Positions 1 through 10,900 of a DNA stretch of 64,000 bases are shown one piece after another. The notes under the pieces were generated by a model. It was not told the origin of the DNA. It saw only the letters and a list, made by a program, of their open reading frames with translations, and made no database searches. The position numbers and the translations under genes were made by a program. The stretch is from positions 106,496-170,495 of the forward strand of contig CAUJNA010000536.1 in NCBI GenBank assembly GCA_963377175.1, written 5' to 3'. Numbering within the stretch: the stretch's first letter is position 1; every line of letters begins with the position of its first letter. The DNA is from Effrenium voratum. Taxonomy: Eukaryota; Sar; Dinophyceae; Suessiales; Symbiodiniaceae.

Positions 1-307
1 GTCCATGCCGTTTGCCTGGGGTGGGGGTGTCCAAGAATGTGGGGCAATGCAATAGAAAAACACCGGGTCACCCCCCCCAGGCGCGATTTCAAAAAGAAAG
101 CACCGGGGGTGGGCGGCCCTCACCGGCTCTTCCAACAATCATGGGCGACGGGCGGAGGGTTTTCCTCACTTCCTGAGTTCCTGGACTCTCCTCACTTTTT
201 GGTTTGGACCATTTTAGTGGTACACAAATTAAGCGCTTGTATTTTTTGCGGCCCATCCACTCAGTTTGGTTAGCTTTTTTTTTGCCATCCACTCGCTCGC
301 ACGTGAG

Positions 308-374
308 CTTGGCCGATTCAAACACCGAGCTTCGCCGCGCCAGGCTGGAGCGAAACCTGTTGAAGCAGGCGGAG
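308..374 (+). CDS. Exon of upstream coiled-coil-like gene
   Basis: Acceptor AG at 306-307, GT donor at 375. The frame reads NTELRRARLERNLLKQAE, strongly helical and charged. It lies between the first copies of two intron-repeat families. Function unknown. Confidence 0.45.
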
Positions 375-3300
375 GTTTCGGGAGCTCCAGTTGGGTTTGG
401 GTCAAAATTAAACCACCAGGGGATGGCAGGTTTTAGTCCTTGGTTCCATTTACCAGGGCTCCATCTGGGGTACCTATTTTTGACCCACAGCTATTTGGCT
501 ATTTTTTTCATTTCTTTTCCAAGGGTGGTGGGTCAAAACCAATGGGTGTGGGTCAAAGATCGTATGGCTGTGGTTGTCAAAGCCATTTTGGGATCCCGTT
601 TTGGTTGGTAGGTGAATTCACCCATTTTGGTCTACCTATTTGAGTGGTTGGATTGAATCGGATGTTCACTGGGGGTACGATTTGGCTTTTGCCCCCTGGC
701 CATGTCTTGTTTCCCAAGGGGTCGGAAGTTTGTGGCGGGCAACCTGCCACAGTGGAAACACACAAACTCGGGAAATCGGCGAAAATCGGAGACTTGGGTT
801 CTTTGGACTCGCAACATCGTGAGCTTCAGCAAGTGAGCGGCGACATTCGAGATCCCCGAACTTGGCGGTTCCCAGCCGTCGGGTCCCCTGGAGTTCCAGC
901 CGTTGGTTTCGTGTTTGAGTTTCCATTCCTGCAAAAAGATCATACTGTGGATCCGTTCGCACCACGAAATGAAGTCATGGTTGAAACCATTGTTTGTTGA
1001 TATTTTACATGGTTGAATTCATTGTTTGTTGAGATTTTACAGGGGCATCATCAGAAACCGGGGTTTCTTAGGTGGTGCGAAATGGATTTTGCAACCATCC
1101 ACAGTATCTTTTTTGAATCACTTTGAAACAACCTCTAAATGGATACCCCTCAAAAGCCCATGGCCATATTTTTTTCCAAGATCTGAGGACAGACAAAAGT
1201 GCCATCGCTCCCAGGCGACGGTGAAGACTGCTGACCACCTGCTCTTGGAGCGGCTCCTAGACAAGGCGAAGGGCTTGAAACGGGAACTCCATATGGGTTC
1301 CCTAGAAAAGGCATTGTCTTTTGGGTAGAGGGTGCCATTTTTTTATTTTTTTTTTGGGGGGGGGTTTGAGGAGAAACCAACAAGACACCACTCAAAAATA
1401 GGGGAGCCCCTACTTTGACTGCCATCTGCTCTTACTTTTGGTTCCCTAGTGATTTTTCTTGGGAGCCTCGCATGGCACTGGTTGACCTGCAGGGGTTTCC
1501 ATGTATGGGTTTTCAAACTGGTCCCAATACTTCCCGCAGGTTTTACACATCGCCGGTTTTTCGGGGCCAGGGAGTAAAGTCGCTTTGGGGTGCTTTCCGG
1601 GAGCCCTGTCTGAACTTCAGCCGGCCAGTCTTCCAGTACCTCAGAGGATCCTCGCGACGAAACTGGGTGCTGAATTCGCCATGCTTTCAGCCAGTTGGCC
1701 CGACTCTAGCAAAAATGGGGGCTGCTTCAAAGCTAAAAAACCGAACGGACGGGAACCACTTGCGCCGTATTGTCCGGGCTCGGATTGCCTGGTTTCCTTG
1801 GGTCCATCGTCGCCTCATGGGAAGGCTCCAAACGTCAGCTCGGGTTGGTGGCGCTCACTTGGAAGAAGGTGACCGCGGATTTCCACTCCAGCGAACGTAT
1901 TCCTTTTGGTCGGGGCTCAGCACATACGTTGGGCCTCCGTTTGCTTAAGATAATCTTCTATTTTCCCTTGTTGGTCTTAACAGGAGTTCATCACTGGAAG
2001 GTATTTGTGTTTTTTCCTGGGGCCTTCACCAAATGGAAGTGGGGGTCAAAATTAAACTGGAGGGGTTACGCAGGTTTTGGTCCATGTTTCCACTTACCAG
2101 GGCAACCCATTTTGGTACCGCTTTTTGAGCCACACCCAAATGGAAGTGGGGGTCAACACAACAGGGCCCCCTTTGGTTCGTTTCTTTGCCCCCAGCTTCC
2201 TTCGTGGCCAGAGCGCGGAGCTGCTGGCTCCGCTGGAGGCGCGGCGCGGCTTTTTGGGTTTTTGGAGTGATGTGGGTCTCGCTTTGGACATCATGCCCTT
2301 GTGTTTTTTTTTTCTCCCCCGTTTTTTTTTTTTTTTTTTTTCCTTTTTTTTTTTCGGGGTTGACGCCTCCAAGAGGATGTGGGGTGCTGATATAGGGGAG
2401 CCGCCACATTTTTTTTCATGTTGTTTGGGTGCTTGCCGTCCTGGATCGCCGACGTGTAACTTGTTCACCGGGGGACCGAGCTCTCTGATGCTACTTTGTG
2501 TATGCATCAGAGAGGAGAGCTTTTTCTGCCCAGGGATGCGTACCTGCAACCACTTTGACATGTCATGTGTTCCTGCAATTGCGTCAAGCATGATTTTTCC
2601 TTGGGTAGCCTCACTCCACAAGTGTAAGAGTGTGTGTGTGTGTGTGTGTGTGTTTGTATGCTTTTGAGGGGGACTCTTTCGCGGTTGATTTATGGGAACC
2701 CATGACAAACCGTTTGTTTCGAGGGTTCTTTTGTAAGACAAACCTATTGGCTGCCCCTGTTGGAGGCTAGGGATAGTGATCAGCCCACTTGTTTTTCTTT
2801 TTTTTCCACAAGGGATCCAACCTGCTTGCTGAAGTACGTTTGAGCCACTACTGTTTTAAACAACCTCGTGTTGGTTTTCCTGTGGTTGACGCCCCATTTG
2901 CTCAACAAACTGCTCCGACCTCGGCCTACAATAACGAACTTTGGACCATGGTGTATGTGAGTCGTTGCGAGTTCGCCATATGTGCACTGAGCAAAGATCC
3001 TTCCTTTTGGCTCAACGCCACAGCTGCTCTTGCCTTCTCAGCAATCGCCAGCATTCTGAACAGCTTCGGGGATCTCCGGCGAGCTTTTATTCCAAAACAA
3101 CACGACAACCTCGGCATTTGTATCTTTGGGGCTCCTCCAAACCTGGCGTTTTGCAGAACACCATCCATATCTCGGTGAAGCGAACTCAGCTCAGACAGGT
3201 CCTTGGTCCTATGTAGGGGCTACTTCTTTTCCATTTGCCAGCCCCGCCTTTGGCAACCGGAAGTTCACACCCTAGAATTAAAACCACCACGATGACAAGG

Positions 3301-6300
3301 CCCGGGTTTTCAAACAACCACCATTTACCGTTCGGGAGTCTCACAGACACACAAACCACGCCCCAAACCCAACCCCCAAACCCAGCCCCAGTCCCACAAA
3401 TTGGGCTCTTGGATTGGTGGTTGGGGCATTGAACGGATCCCTGGCTTTTGCAGAAGAAGGTCAATGGGAAACCCCTCCTAAGCCACCAAGCTACCGATTC
3501 GGCTCCAGGTTTCTTGCCGTTTTCTAGGAATCGGGTCCCAACTGCAAGGCCATGCGCCTCCAAGCAGTGGACAGGGCTCTGCTGGCGCCGCTGGGGGACC
3601 CTCCCAAGGCCCGACGGGTGCCCGGGCCGGGGTTTTCCGGCGGCTGGAGGAGGGTGGTCAACGGATTGACCTCGGGTACCGGCTCTCGGGTCGGACCATT
3701 CGCTGGGAACTCTTGGGTCATTTTTTTTGGGAAATGCCAGGTGCCGGGGAAGCAAGTGGATTTTGAGACCATCGCTCACGACATGGTAGCAAGTGGGATG
3801 ACTGGGGCCTGACTTGTGAGCATTGTCATGACCTACTTACTAAGGCTAAACGCCCAAGCATCGACTTTTGTTGGTTGAATCCTCCCCAAGGAAGGTGAGG
3901 TGGACACAAGATTGCTGGCTGGCAAGAGGGAAATATAGACCGCCCTGTCCACAGTTTCGATGGGCTTCATGAACAAATCCGTTTGCTATGGAACGGGTGG
4001 ATGTAAAAGCTCACGTGACCACCGCAAAACGCACTGGAATTTCGGAACTTGGGCCTCAACATAGCAACACTGAGGTTTAGCATGTATCCTTTCAATATGG
4101 CTGTGGTTGTCAAAACCGTTTTGGGATCCCATTTTGGTTGGGATTGGTGAGTTCACCACCCATTTTAGAGCCAGCCTATTTGAGTGGTTGGATTGAATCG
4201 GATGTTCACTGGGGGTACGATTTGGCTTTTTGGATTTTAGGGTTTTGAGCCATCTGCCAGGAGATCCGTTTGGAGATCCGGGGGTGGCTTCCGTGAGCCA
4301 GGCTCCGCCCCCGCGGCCGGAGCCCCGGAGCCTCGGAGCCGGCCATGGAGTCGGAGGATCGGAGCGTCCAAGGGTTGGGATCTTCCGGCCGCCGAAGTGG
4401 CTTGGTGGCTTGGTGGCCAAATCGGTGGCTGCGGCGTGGGGTTTCAGGTTGGTGGTTTTGTGGCTTGGACCTTGAAAATACCTTCATTTGGTTTCCAGAA
4501 AAGGGCTCTTCCAGCCTTTCTCAGGGCTATGTTGGTGAGAAAGTAGATGGGGCCACTAACTTAGACCGACTTAGACTGACCATTTGCCAGGGAGATCCGG
4601 TGATATTTTAACCAAAGGGTCACCTATGGACCGGAGGTGTAGGAGATTGGTTTCTCATTTAATCCCCTTTGGAGTCCCACGCATTGGGTTGTTTGGAGGG
4701 GTTCGGGCTGGTTTGGGCCCCTTCTTGAGGAGGCATGGAAAATCGCCCAACCTCCACCAAACCACCGATTCGGCAACAAAACCGCCAATTCTTTTTAAGG
4801 GAAGCTGGGAGTTTGCATCAATCGCTTAAGCCCTGGGTGTTCAACCTGGTAGCTGGACTTAGTCCCTCATTTTTCGGGCTTCATCGCTCAGAGTTGTGAT
4901 TCGAGGGCCGCATGAATCTTTGCTTCCCAGCACAATGGCAGGCACGTGAGCAATGCCAGTCCTACTTGTCGTGTTTCCGTCCGTTCTCCGCGGACGGACA
5001 TCATGATTCCAGGCTCGTGGGTGTTCCACGAAGAATAACCCCGAAATGGTGAGTTGGGATTTCACGCACGACCAGCCGCTCGGGCGTAAGGATTGCGTCA
5101 TCTTCCTATATATGTATATATATATATATATATATTGTTTGATCCTTTAAGGGTTCCTCTTAAAGCAATCATGGCCATAGGTGTCCTTTTGATCGATGCG
5201 TTTAGTTCGACCTGGATGGGTTCCTAAACCATTTACGAGGGAAATCCATCTATGTCTAGGCAAAAGGTCACCTACTGCGGATTGACGAAATCCTGCACCA
5301 CGGTTTCTCATGGTGTCCAAGTGGTGCAGGATTTCGTCCCCTCACCGACTCGGAGTTGTGGCGAGCGATCGTCCCGACTTTGGGGCTCGTGGCGCGACAC
5401 CGACAGCGATTCCGCGCTGAGGAACGCCAACTCCGAGGTGTTGAAACTGGAGGCGCGGGCTGGACGAGCCCAGGGAACCGCCATTTTGTCCGAGCAGCTG
5501 GAGGCTTTGAGGTCGATAGGAGTTCGGATTTCTGGAGTTCGGAGTAGCTGTGTGTTTTATTGTTTTTGCTCCCTTCATTGTTTCCCTTTCCACCGGCAAG
5601 TGGTACATGTTTGGGAAGGATGCGTGACAGACGGCCCCTTTGAAGCAATTGCCTTTTTTCTTTGGGAGGGGGGAGGGCTTCAGTCAAGGCAAGCGGGTAT
5701 GTAGAATTGCTCAGGCAAGACGGAGTTCCCCTCTTTTCTCTGGTAGCTTGTGGTTCAAACCTCCCCCACAACCTCCCCAAACCTGCCCCAAACCTGCCCC
5801 AAACCTGCCCCTAACCTTCCCCAAACCTCCTCCTAACCTCCAAAACCTCCCCCAAACCTCCTCCCCTGACCTCCCGTAACCTCCCCCTAAACCCCCAAAC
5901 CTTCCCCCAACCTCCCCTCCCCTCCAAACCTTTTGTTGGTCCCCCCACCTGTTGGCCAGGAGGAAGAAGAGGCCAAGGAGGATGAGGAGATCAAGAAACG
6001 CCGGGTTGGTCGGGCACGGTCTCTTACCCCCCAATTTTTTGGGGAAGCCATTCCTCTTTGTGGAATTGTACAAGCTCTAATACTATATATGTATATACAC
6101 ATACAAAGAACACACATATCTGTATGTATGTATATATATATATATATATATATATGTATCCATATATATATATAGCTTTGTTGGTATTCTTGCCCAGAAA
6201 GGCCAAACTCTGCGCACCCGCAGCACTCCTCCAGGACGACGTGGGCGATCTCGCAGAGGAGCCATGGAGTATGGACGAAATCCGCGAGTCTCGCGGTATC

Positions 6301-7616
6301 CACTGTTCGGAAACCCTGGTTTCTGAAGATTCCCCCGCAAATACTGTGGATGGACGAAATTTTGCCTAAGAAACCCTGTCATCATGATGCCCCTGTAAAT
6401 ACCAACAAAAAAATGGTTTCACATGGTGTCAACGTGGTGCAGGAATTCGTCCATCCACAGTATCATCCAGCAAGGGTTTCAACCACGGTTTCAAAGTGGT
6501 GCAAGATCGAGTTCGTCCGTCTACAATATTACTGGTCTGTTGTTCGTTTGAACCATTTGGAGGGGACGAGAAGGGGGCCCATCCAATATCCCATTCTCAC
6601 AAAAAGAAGGGGGCCGACAAAAAGAAGTGCGGCTTGTTTTTGAGGAGGTTTCCTAATAGGTATCTTTTTTAAAAAGACACATCCAAGTCAACCACGAGGT
6701 TTGAGATTTCTTGTTGGCGGACATGGTTGGTCGGAGGGGCTCGTCTCGGGAGTTTCGGATCGAGATTTCTGGTCGTCTGAGAACAGCGGCTTGGGCATGG
6801 AGACATGTCCGCGGTGACCGTTATATATACCCTCCCATCCACCTAACCTTGGTGGGAGACCCAGCCTTCCGGTTCCTTAGCTTAGATCCTTTTAGTGTTT
6901 AGTGGTTGGATTTCCATTTAACCTACTAAAAGTTGGGTCACTTTTAGAAGGGATCTGAGGACAGCACACTAACATGGAACTTGGCTGAGTCCTTGGAAGA
7001 CGATTTTCCTTTTCAAGGGGACCTCTGGTGGGTTCCATGTTAGTGGAGGAGGGCAACTTTGTGTTTTGGGGTCCTTCATTTTTTCCCTTTCAACCAGGGG
7101 GTCTGGGAAAGATCCCATAGGTTTGGGTAGGAAATCGACCTGGACTCTTGGTTTCCCAATGGTTTGGTCCAATTTTCGTCAAGGCTCCAAAGCTCGTCAT
7201 CTTTCATTTCCAGGTCCTCTGGGTCAAGTGAGCCACTCACTTTCCCAGTCTTGATTGAGTCATGGTTGTTGTTGGGAAACAATTTGCATTTTGCTTATTG
7301 TGGCTTAGTGGGAAACCCAACCACTTAACTGCTAAAATTTGATTTTTTGCTCCCCTTCCAACGTCAACCAAGGAGTGACTCGCGCCTGCGAGTCCGCATG
7401 TGCGAGTGACGAGCTTGAAGGTTCATGTTGGCAGCCTCAGGCTTCCAGCGTAAGCTGAAGGGTCAGCGGGCCATGAGAGATGAGCACCTCCCCGTTTCCA
7501 AAGAAAGCGGCGGCACTTGTTTCAGCCAGAAGGTAAACATCCGCGTGTATCCTGAGGATGTGGGACACATGGTCCCGAACCGACTTTGGGTTGAAGACAC
7601 AAACAGTAGCAACTGA
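308..7616 (+). CDS. Fragmentary multi-exon gene, charged helical protein (unrecognised)
   Basis: I do not recognise this protein. About ten short + strand stretches between 308 and 7616 combine an AG acceptor, an open frame rich in G/C third positions and an allowed donor. Their translations are charged and helix-prone, for example NTELRRARLERNLLKQAE, LLLERLLDKAKGL, VLKLEARAGRAQ and EEEEAKEDEEIKKRR, which suggests a coiled-coil or scaffold protein. The final frame ends in a TGA at 7614-7616, about 200 bp before the presumed 5' end of the next gene, so both would be transcribed in the same direction. Not all neighbouring exon phases agree, so exons are missing or some calls are wrong. The 5' end probably lies before the window. 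That these pieces form one gene is inferred. Confidence 0.4.
396..497. repeat. GGGTCAAAATTAAACC family, copy 1
   Basis: GGTCAAAATTAAACCACCAG ... TTCCATTTACCAGGG ... TTTTTGACCCACAG, an imperfect palindrome. Other copies lie near 2043, 12168, 25927, 34292 (+) and 39245, 39848 (-). Confidence 0.7.
563..703. repeat. GGTCAAAACC/TTTTGACCC family, copy 1
   Basis: GGCTGTGGTTGTCAAA ... TTGGGATCCC ... GGATGTTCACTGGGGGTACG ... CCCCCTGGCCA. Same order of motifs as the 112-bp intron at 19159. Confidence 0.7.
945..1104. mobile_element. TA-flanked CTGTGG...CCACAG element (MITE-like)
   Basis: Begins CTGTGGATCC and ends ACCATCCACAG, flanked by TA on both sides (943-944, 1105-1106). Contains a duplicated TTGTTTGTTGA segment. 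TA duplications and short inverted termini fit a Tc1/mariner-type non-autonomous element. Confidence 0.65.
1215..1265 (+). CDS. Exon of upstream coiled-coil-like gene
   Basis: Acceptor AG at 1213-1214 (CCCAG), GC donor at 1266. The frame reads ATVKTADHLLLERLLDK with mostly G/C third positions. It follows a TA-flanked repeat element by about 110 bp. Confidence 0.5.
2043..2147. repeat. GGGTCAAAATTAAAC family, copy 2
   Basis: GGGTCAAAATTAAACTGGAG ... CAGGTTTTGGTCCATGTTTC ... TTTTTGAGCCACAC. Confidence 0.65.
2212..2241 (+). CDS. Short exon of upstream gene
   Basis: Acceptor GGCCAG ends at 2211. The frame reads SAELLAPLEA with high GC3. The end is approximate because several GC donors overlap. 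The motif LLAPL recurs in the exon at 3565. Confidence 0.4.
3565..3617 (+). CDS. Exon of upstream gene
   Basis: Acceptor CCAAG ends at 3564, GT donor at 3618. The frame reads VDRALLAPLGDPPKARR with very high GC3. Protein family not recognised. Confidence 0.5.
4098..4240. repeat. GGTCAAAACC family, copy 2
   Basis: GGCTGTGGTTGTCAAAACCG ... GGGATCCCATTTTGG ... GGATGTTCACTGGGGG. Ends within a TTTTGGATTTTAGGGTTTTG stretch. Confidence 0.7.
4302..4373 (+). CDS. Proline-rich exon of upstream gene
   Basis: Acceptor GAGCCAG ends at 4301, GT donor at 4374, phase 0 at both ends. The frame begins APPPRPEPRSLGAG and is likely a disordered linker. Third positions are almost all G/C. Confidence 0.45.
5275..5341. 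mobile_element. Truncated CTGTGG-type hairpin element
   Basis: GACGAAATCCTGCACCAC and its inverse GTGGTGCAGGATTTCGTC are only about 20 bp apart, so the element is almost entirely stem. It ends 14 bp upstream of the exon at 5356. Confidence 0.6.
5356..5511 (+). CDS. Longest exon of upstream gene, helical segment
   Basis: Acceptor GGAG ends at 5355, GT donor at 5512. The 52-codon frame includes SALRNANSEVLKLEARAGRA and then AILSEQLEALR, typical of a coiled coil, with high GC3. A truncated TA-type hairpin element (5275-5341) ends just 14 bp upstream, so the intron end is repeat-derived. Another frame of the same stretch is also partly open, but its codon use is less biased. Confidence 0.55.
5765..5935. 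repeat. Degenerate C-rich tract (CCCCAAACCT-type)
   Basis: Irregular runs of CCCCAAACCTGCC and CCCCTAACC. It resembles a C-rich telomere strand only superficially; the spacing is irregular. It precedes the exon at 5960. Confidence 0.7.
5960..6004 (+). CDS. Micro-exon, acidic/basic helix
   Basis: Fifteen codons between acceptor GGCCAG (ends 5959) and GT donor at 6005, phase 0 at both ends, reading EEEEAKEDEEIKKRR. The upstream intron ends in a C-rich degenerate tract. Confidence 0.5.
6235..6282 (+). CDS. Candidate acidic exon of upstream gene
   Basis: Acceptor CTCCAG ends at 6234. The frame reads DDVGDLAEEPWSM and then runs into the left half of an old CTGTGG-type repeat, so the exon end is uncertain. 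Confidence 0.35.
6344..6460. mobile_element. TA-flanked CTGTGG element nested in an older copy
   Basis: Complete element with TA at 6342-6343 and 6461-6462. The sequence on the left (6272-6341) and right (6463-6535) matches the left and right halves of another, more diverged copy, so a younger insertion interrupts an older one. Confidence 0.7.
6868..6968. repeat. Element ending GATCTGAGGACAGC (family E), copy 1
   Basis: CCGGTTCCTTAGCTTAGATC ... TTAGTGGTTGGATTTCCATT ... ACTAAAAGTTGG ... GATCTGAGGACAGC. Inner arms pair as TTTTAGTG/CACTTTTAG. Confidence 0.65.
7441..7616 (+). CDS. Candidate terminal exon of upstream gene
   Basis: Acceptor CCTCAG ends at 7440. The frame reads FQRKLKGQRAMRDEHLP, continues open for 57 codons and stops at TGA 7614-7616. 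If correct, the intergenic gap to the TCF25-like gene is under 230 bp. Confidence 0.4.
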
Positions 7617-7802
7617 CGGGCATGAACATTTGCAATCTACCAGCATGTTTGAGGGGTGTTGGGTGGGGAATGCCTCGGCTTGTTGGACCGCAGTTGCAAC
7701 CGCTTGGCCTTTGCCAGGCTTTTTTGGTCACACGCAGCACTCTTTGGGGATTGAACAGGTGGAGGCACACCCGTCTTTTCCGATCCCTTAAAGAGAAGCC
7801 AA

Positions 7803-7842
7803 CCATTCTTTGCAGCCAGTCAGCCCACATCGGGCCACAGCC
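7803..7842 (+). promoter_or_regulatory. Possible trans-splice acceptor and 5' UTR of TCF25 homologue
   Basis: A pyrimidine-rich stretch ends in TTGCAG at 7814, 28 bases before the start codon at 7843. In dinoflagellates and other spliced-leader users such an AG just upstream of an ATG is where the leader joins. The role is inferred; an ordinary cis-spliced 5' UTR intron would look the same. Confidence 0.4.
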
Positions 7843-7941
7843 ATGTCTGCGAAACAGGTCCGAAAGCTTCAGGCGCTCCGACAGACGGAAAACTGCGATG
7901 AGGAGTCGGAAGAGTCGGAGGAGAAGCCGATGAAGGAAGGG
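7843..7941 (+). CDS. TCF25: TCF25 exon 1 (start)
   Basis: The ATG at 7843 opens MSAKQVRKLQALRQ, like the R-x-LRKLQ-type N terminus of TCF25 proteins, followed by an acidic run (EESEESEE). GT donor at 7942, phase 0. Intron 1 begins about 30 bp before a copy of the GGTCAAAACC repeat family. Confidence 0.75.
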
Positions 7942-10900
7942 GTGCTCATCGGATGTGGCCAAATTCCCAACTGGCTGTGGATCAAAACCAATGGGATCCC
8001 ATTTTGGGGTTGGTGAATTCACCCCACCCATTTTAGAACCTATTTTAGTGGGGATTGAATCGGATGTTCACTGGGGGCTAACCGATTTGGATTTTGAGCC
8101 ATGGCCAACTGGTCCCCAAAGTCGTGGGTCTTCCTGTTTGGTTTCTCAGGGCTCCTTAAAATATCTCCATTTTGCAACCATTTGAAACATGTTGCTTTTT
8201 CCACCAAAGTAAGGGGAAACCACCATTTACAAGTTGCAATGTTCAGGTGTATAATGTAAGGATCCCTGTTTCTCTTTACGGGTAGCTTCAAAAACATGCC
8301 GCTAACAAGAACCCACCGGGGCCAACACTAAGCTGTACTATTCACAGCCCCTCATGTTGCGGAGAGGGCCTCACATTTGTTCCCGTTGTCGAATCAAACA
8401 GCAGCTTTTGATCGCCAGTTTATGAGTTTCCTTTTGGCGTGATAGGGGACATATAAGCAACCCTAGCGTTGGGGTGTGCCTTTTCATCCGACCCAACACG
8501 CGTAATACAAGGGGCAAAACAATGGCTAGTAGTTTAGTCCGACAATCATGCCTACCCTCTACTCCACATACCCGCTTGTCTTGAGGGCATTTTGTGGACA
8601 ACCAACGGTTTTCCCGGGTAAAAATTCGAATCCTTTTTTCGTCAAGGGTTGACATAGCCTTCACTAAGTGGGCGGCCCCAAACCTTTTGGTTGATTTTAA
8701 AGGGACACCCCAAAAAATGCTCTTCATTCCTCTTCAGAAAACCAAACCTTTTTGGTTGTAAAGGGAACCACAAAGACACCGCTTTTTCTTGTTTTTTTTG
8801 GGGGGGTCCCTCCCCTTCAGAAAACCGTCACTCACACGCACGTGGCTCGCCCCAAACACCGCAGCCAGGGGAAGGTCTCCACCTTCGCTGCCCTCCTCGG
8901 AGAGGAGTCGGAGGAGGACGCGGAGCCGAAGCTGAACACGGCGGGGCCCGAAGCCGAGCCGAAGCCGGGGCCTGCGAAGAAGAAGAAGCGACTCGGAGGC
9001 ATTTTTTCTGGGCGTTTTTGGGGCTCGAGTTTTTGGGTGTTTTTCTCTGTAAAAATGGGGTTGCGACTTCAATGGAAACAGTCTTTTGCCGCGTGTTTTT
9101 CTTCTTCTTCTCTCCATCTGTTTTTTCCCCGAAAGCATCGCGAAGGGTTCTTCCGCGCGGAGCTCTCGGACCAACTTGCATAGAGTCACTTGCGCAGAGT
9201 CAAATACATGGAGCCAAGTGCATGGAGCCAAGTGCATAGAGCCGTGCATAGAGCCGAGTGCACAGAGCCGAGTGCATAGAGCCGAGTGCATAGAGCCAAG
9301 TGCATAGAGCCAAGTGCATAGAGCCAAGTGCATAGAGCCAAGTGCATAGAGCCGAGTGCACAGAGCCGAGTGCATAGAGCCGAGTGCATAGAGCCAAGTG
9401 CATAGAGCGAAGTGCATAGAGCCCATACAGCCAAGTGCATAGAGCCGAGTGCGCAGAGCCGAGTGCATAGAGCCGAGTGCATAGAGCCGAGTGCATAGAG
9501 CCGAGTGCATAGAGCCGAGTGCATAGAGCCGAGTGCATAGAGCCAAGTGCATAGAGCCACGTGCATAGCTTCGGCGTTAGCCGCTATGTAAGTTAAGTTT
9601 AGCTTTCTAGGGCGCCGGGGCAGGACTTTGATCGTTGATCGGGTTTGCGACCCTCTGCGGGGATCGGCGTGGTCGAAACTCGAGTATTTTGTGCGATTTC
9701 TGATCTGCCCACGCGACCCTTTGCGAAGATCGGCGTGGTCGAGGTACAAAAACTCGAGGTTTTTTGCGATTCTTGCGGTGCGAAAATGAACCCTTTGCGG
9801 GGATCGGCGTGGTCGAGGTGCAAAAACTCGAGGTTTTTTGCGATTTTTGATCTGCCCGCGCGACCCTCTGCGATCGGCGTGGTCGAGGTGCAAAAACTCG
9901 AGGTTTTTTTTGCGATTTCTGATCTGCCCGCGCGACCCTCTGCGATTGGAGTGGTCGAGGTGCAAAAACTCGAGGTTTTCTGCGTTTTTGCGGTGCCCGC
10001 GCGACCCTCTGTGGGGATCCGCGTGGTCGAGGTGCAAAAACTCGAGAGTTTTTGCGTTTTTGTGGTGCGCTGATGAACCCTCTGTGGGGATCGTGCGTGT
10101 CGACGTGCTCTCGCTGTGGCGCCGTGGAATTCGTCTTAGTCTCGGCGAACCGTCCAAGCGCTCTCGCTGTGGCGCCGTGAGATTTTATTGCTCGCGAAAT
10201 GGCCTTTTGAAGTTGTCTCGTGGTTTGCGCGCCTGCTTTCTAAGTACGAAAGTAGTACGCAAAGTAAACTTTCGCAGCTCCGGCGCAACTTTTGAGCGCG
10301 ACGTACACTTTCGCAGCTCCGGCTGGAAAATCGCAACTTTTCAGTACCAAAGTAGCACGTGACGCAAGCTTTCGCAGCTCCGGCTGGAAAATCGCAACTT
10401 CTAAGTACGAAAGTAGTACGCGAAGTAAACTTTCGCTGCTCCGGCTGGAATATCGCAACTTTTGGCACGCGAAGTATACTTTCGCAGCTCCGGCTGGAAA
10501 ATCGCAACTTTTAAGTACGAAAGTGTTTCGCGAATAGAGGAAACTTGTTCAGAGCAACTTGCTGAGAGAACTTGCTTGGAGAACTTGCTCAGAGGAAATC
10601 GCGCCGACAACTTGCTCAGAGCAACTTGCACAGAGAACTTGCTTGGAGAACTTGCTCAGAGGAACTCGCGCCAACAACTTGCTCAGAGCAACTTGCACAG
10701 AGAACTTGCTTGAAGAACTTGCTCAGAGGAACTCGCGCCAACAACTTGCTCAGACGCGCAACTGCGCGGAGAACTGGCTAGGATTGCTAGGAGAACTTGC
10801 TGCCGCTGCTAATGCTTTCGGGCCACCCATCTTCTAGCTTTCATTTTTCTCATTTTTTTTCCTTTTCGGGGGGCTGGCGTTTGTGGGAGCTCGAGTTTTT

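Noticed and set aside
2094..2741. 215-codon - strand frame rich in Lys
   Set aside because: Caused by long T-runs and a (GT)n tract read in reverse.
5765..5935. Telomere-like C-rich repeat
   Set aside because: Spacing and unit are irregular (CCCCAAACCT, CCCTAACCT, CCTCCC mixed), and exons lie on both sides.
5887..6385. Open frames with runs of Tyr/Ile/His on both strands
   Set aside because: They arise from (TA)n and (CATA)n microsatellites.
8734..10157. Long - strand open frames of 272 and 323 codons with ALGSMHSALCTRLY-type repeats
   Set aside because: They are produced by the 14-bp and following tandem arrays, whose units lack stops on that strand. No exon-like context or start.
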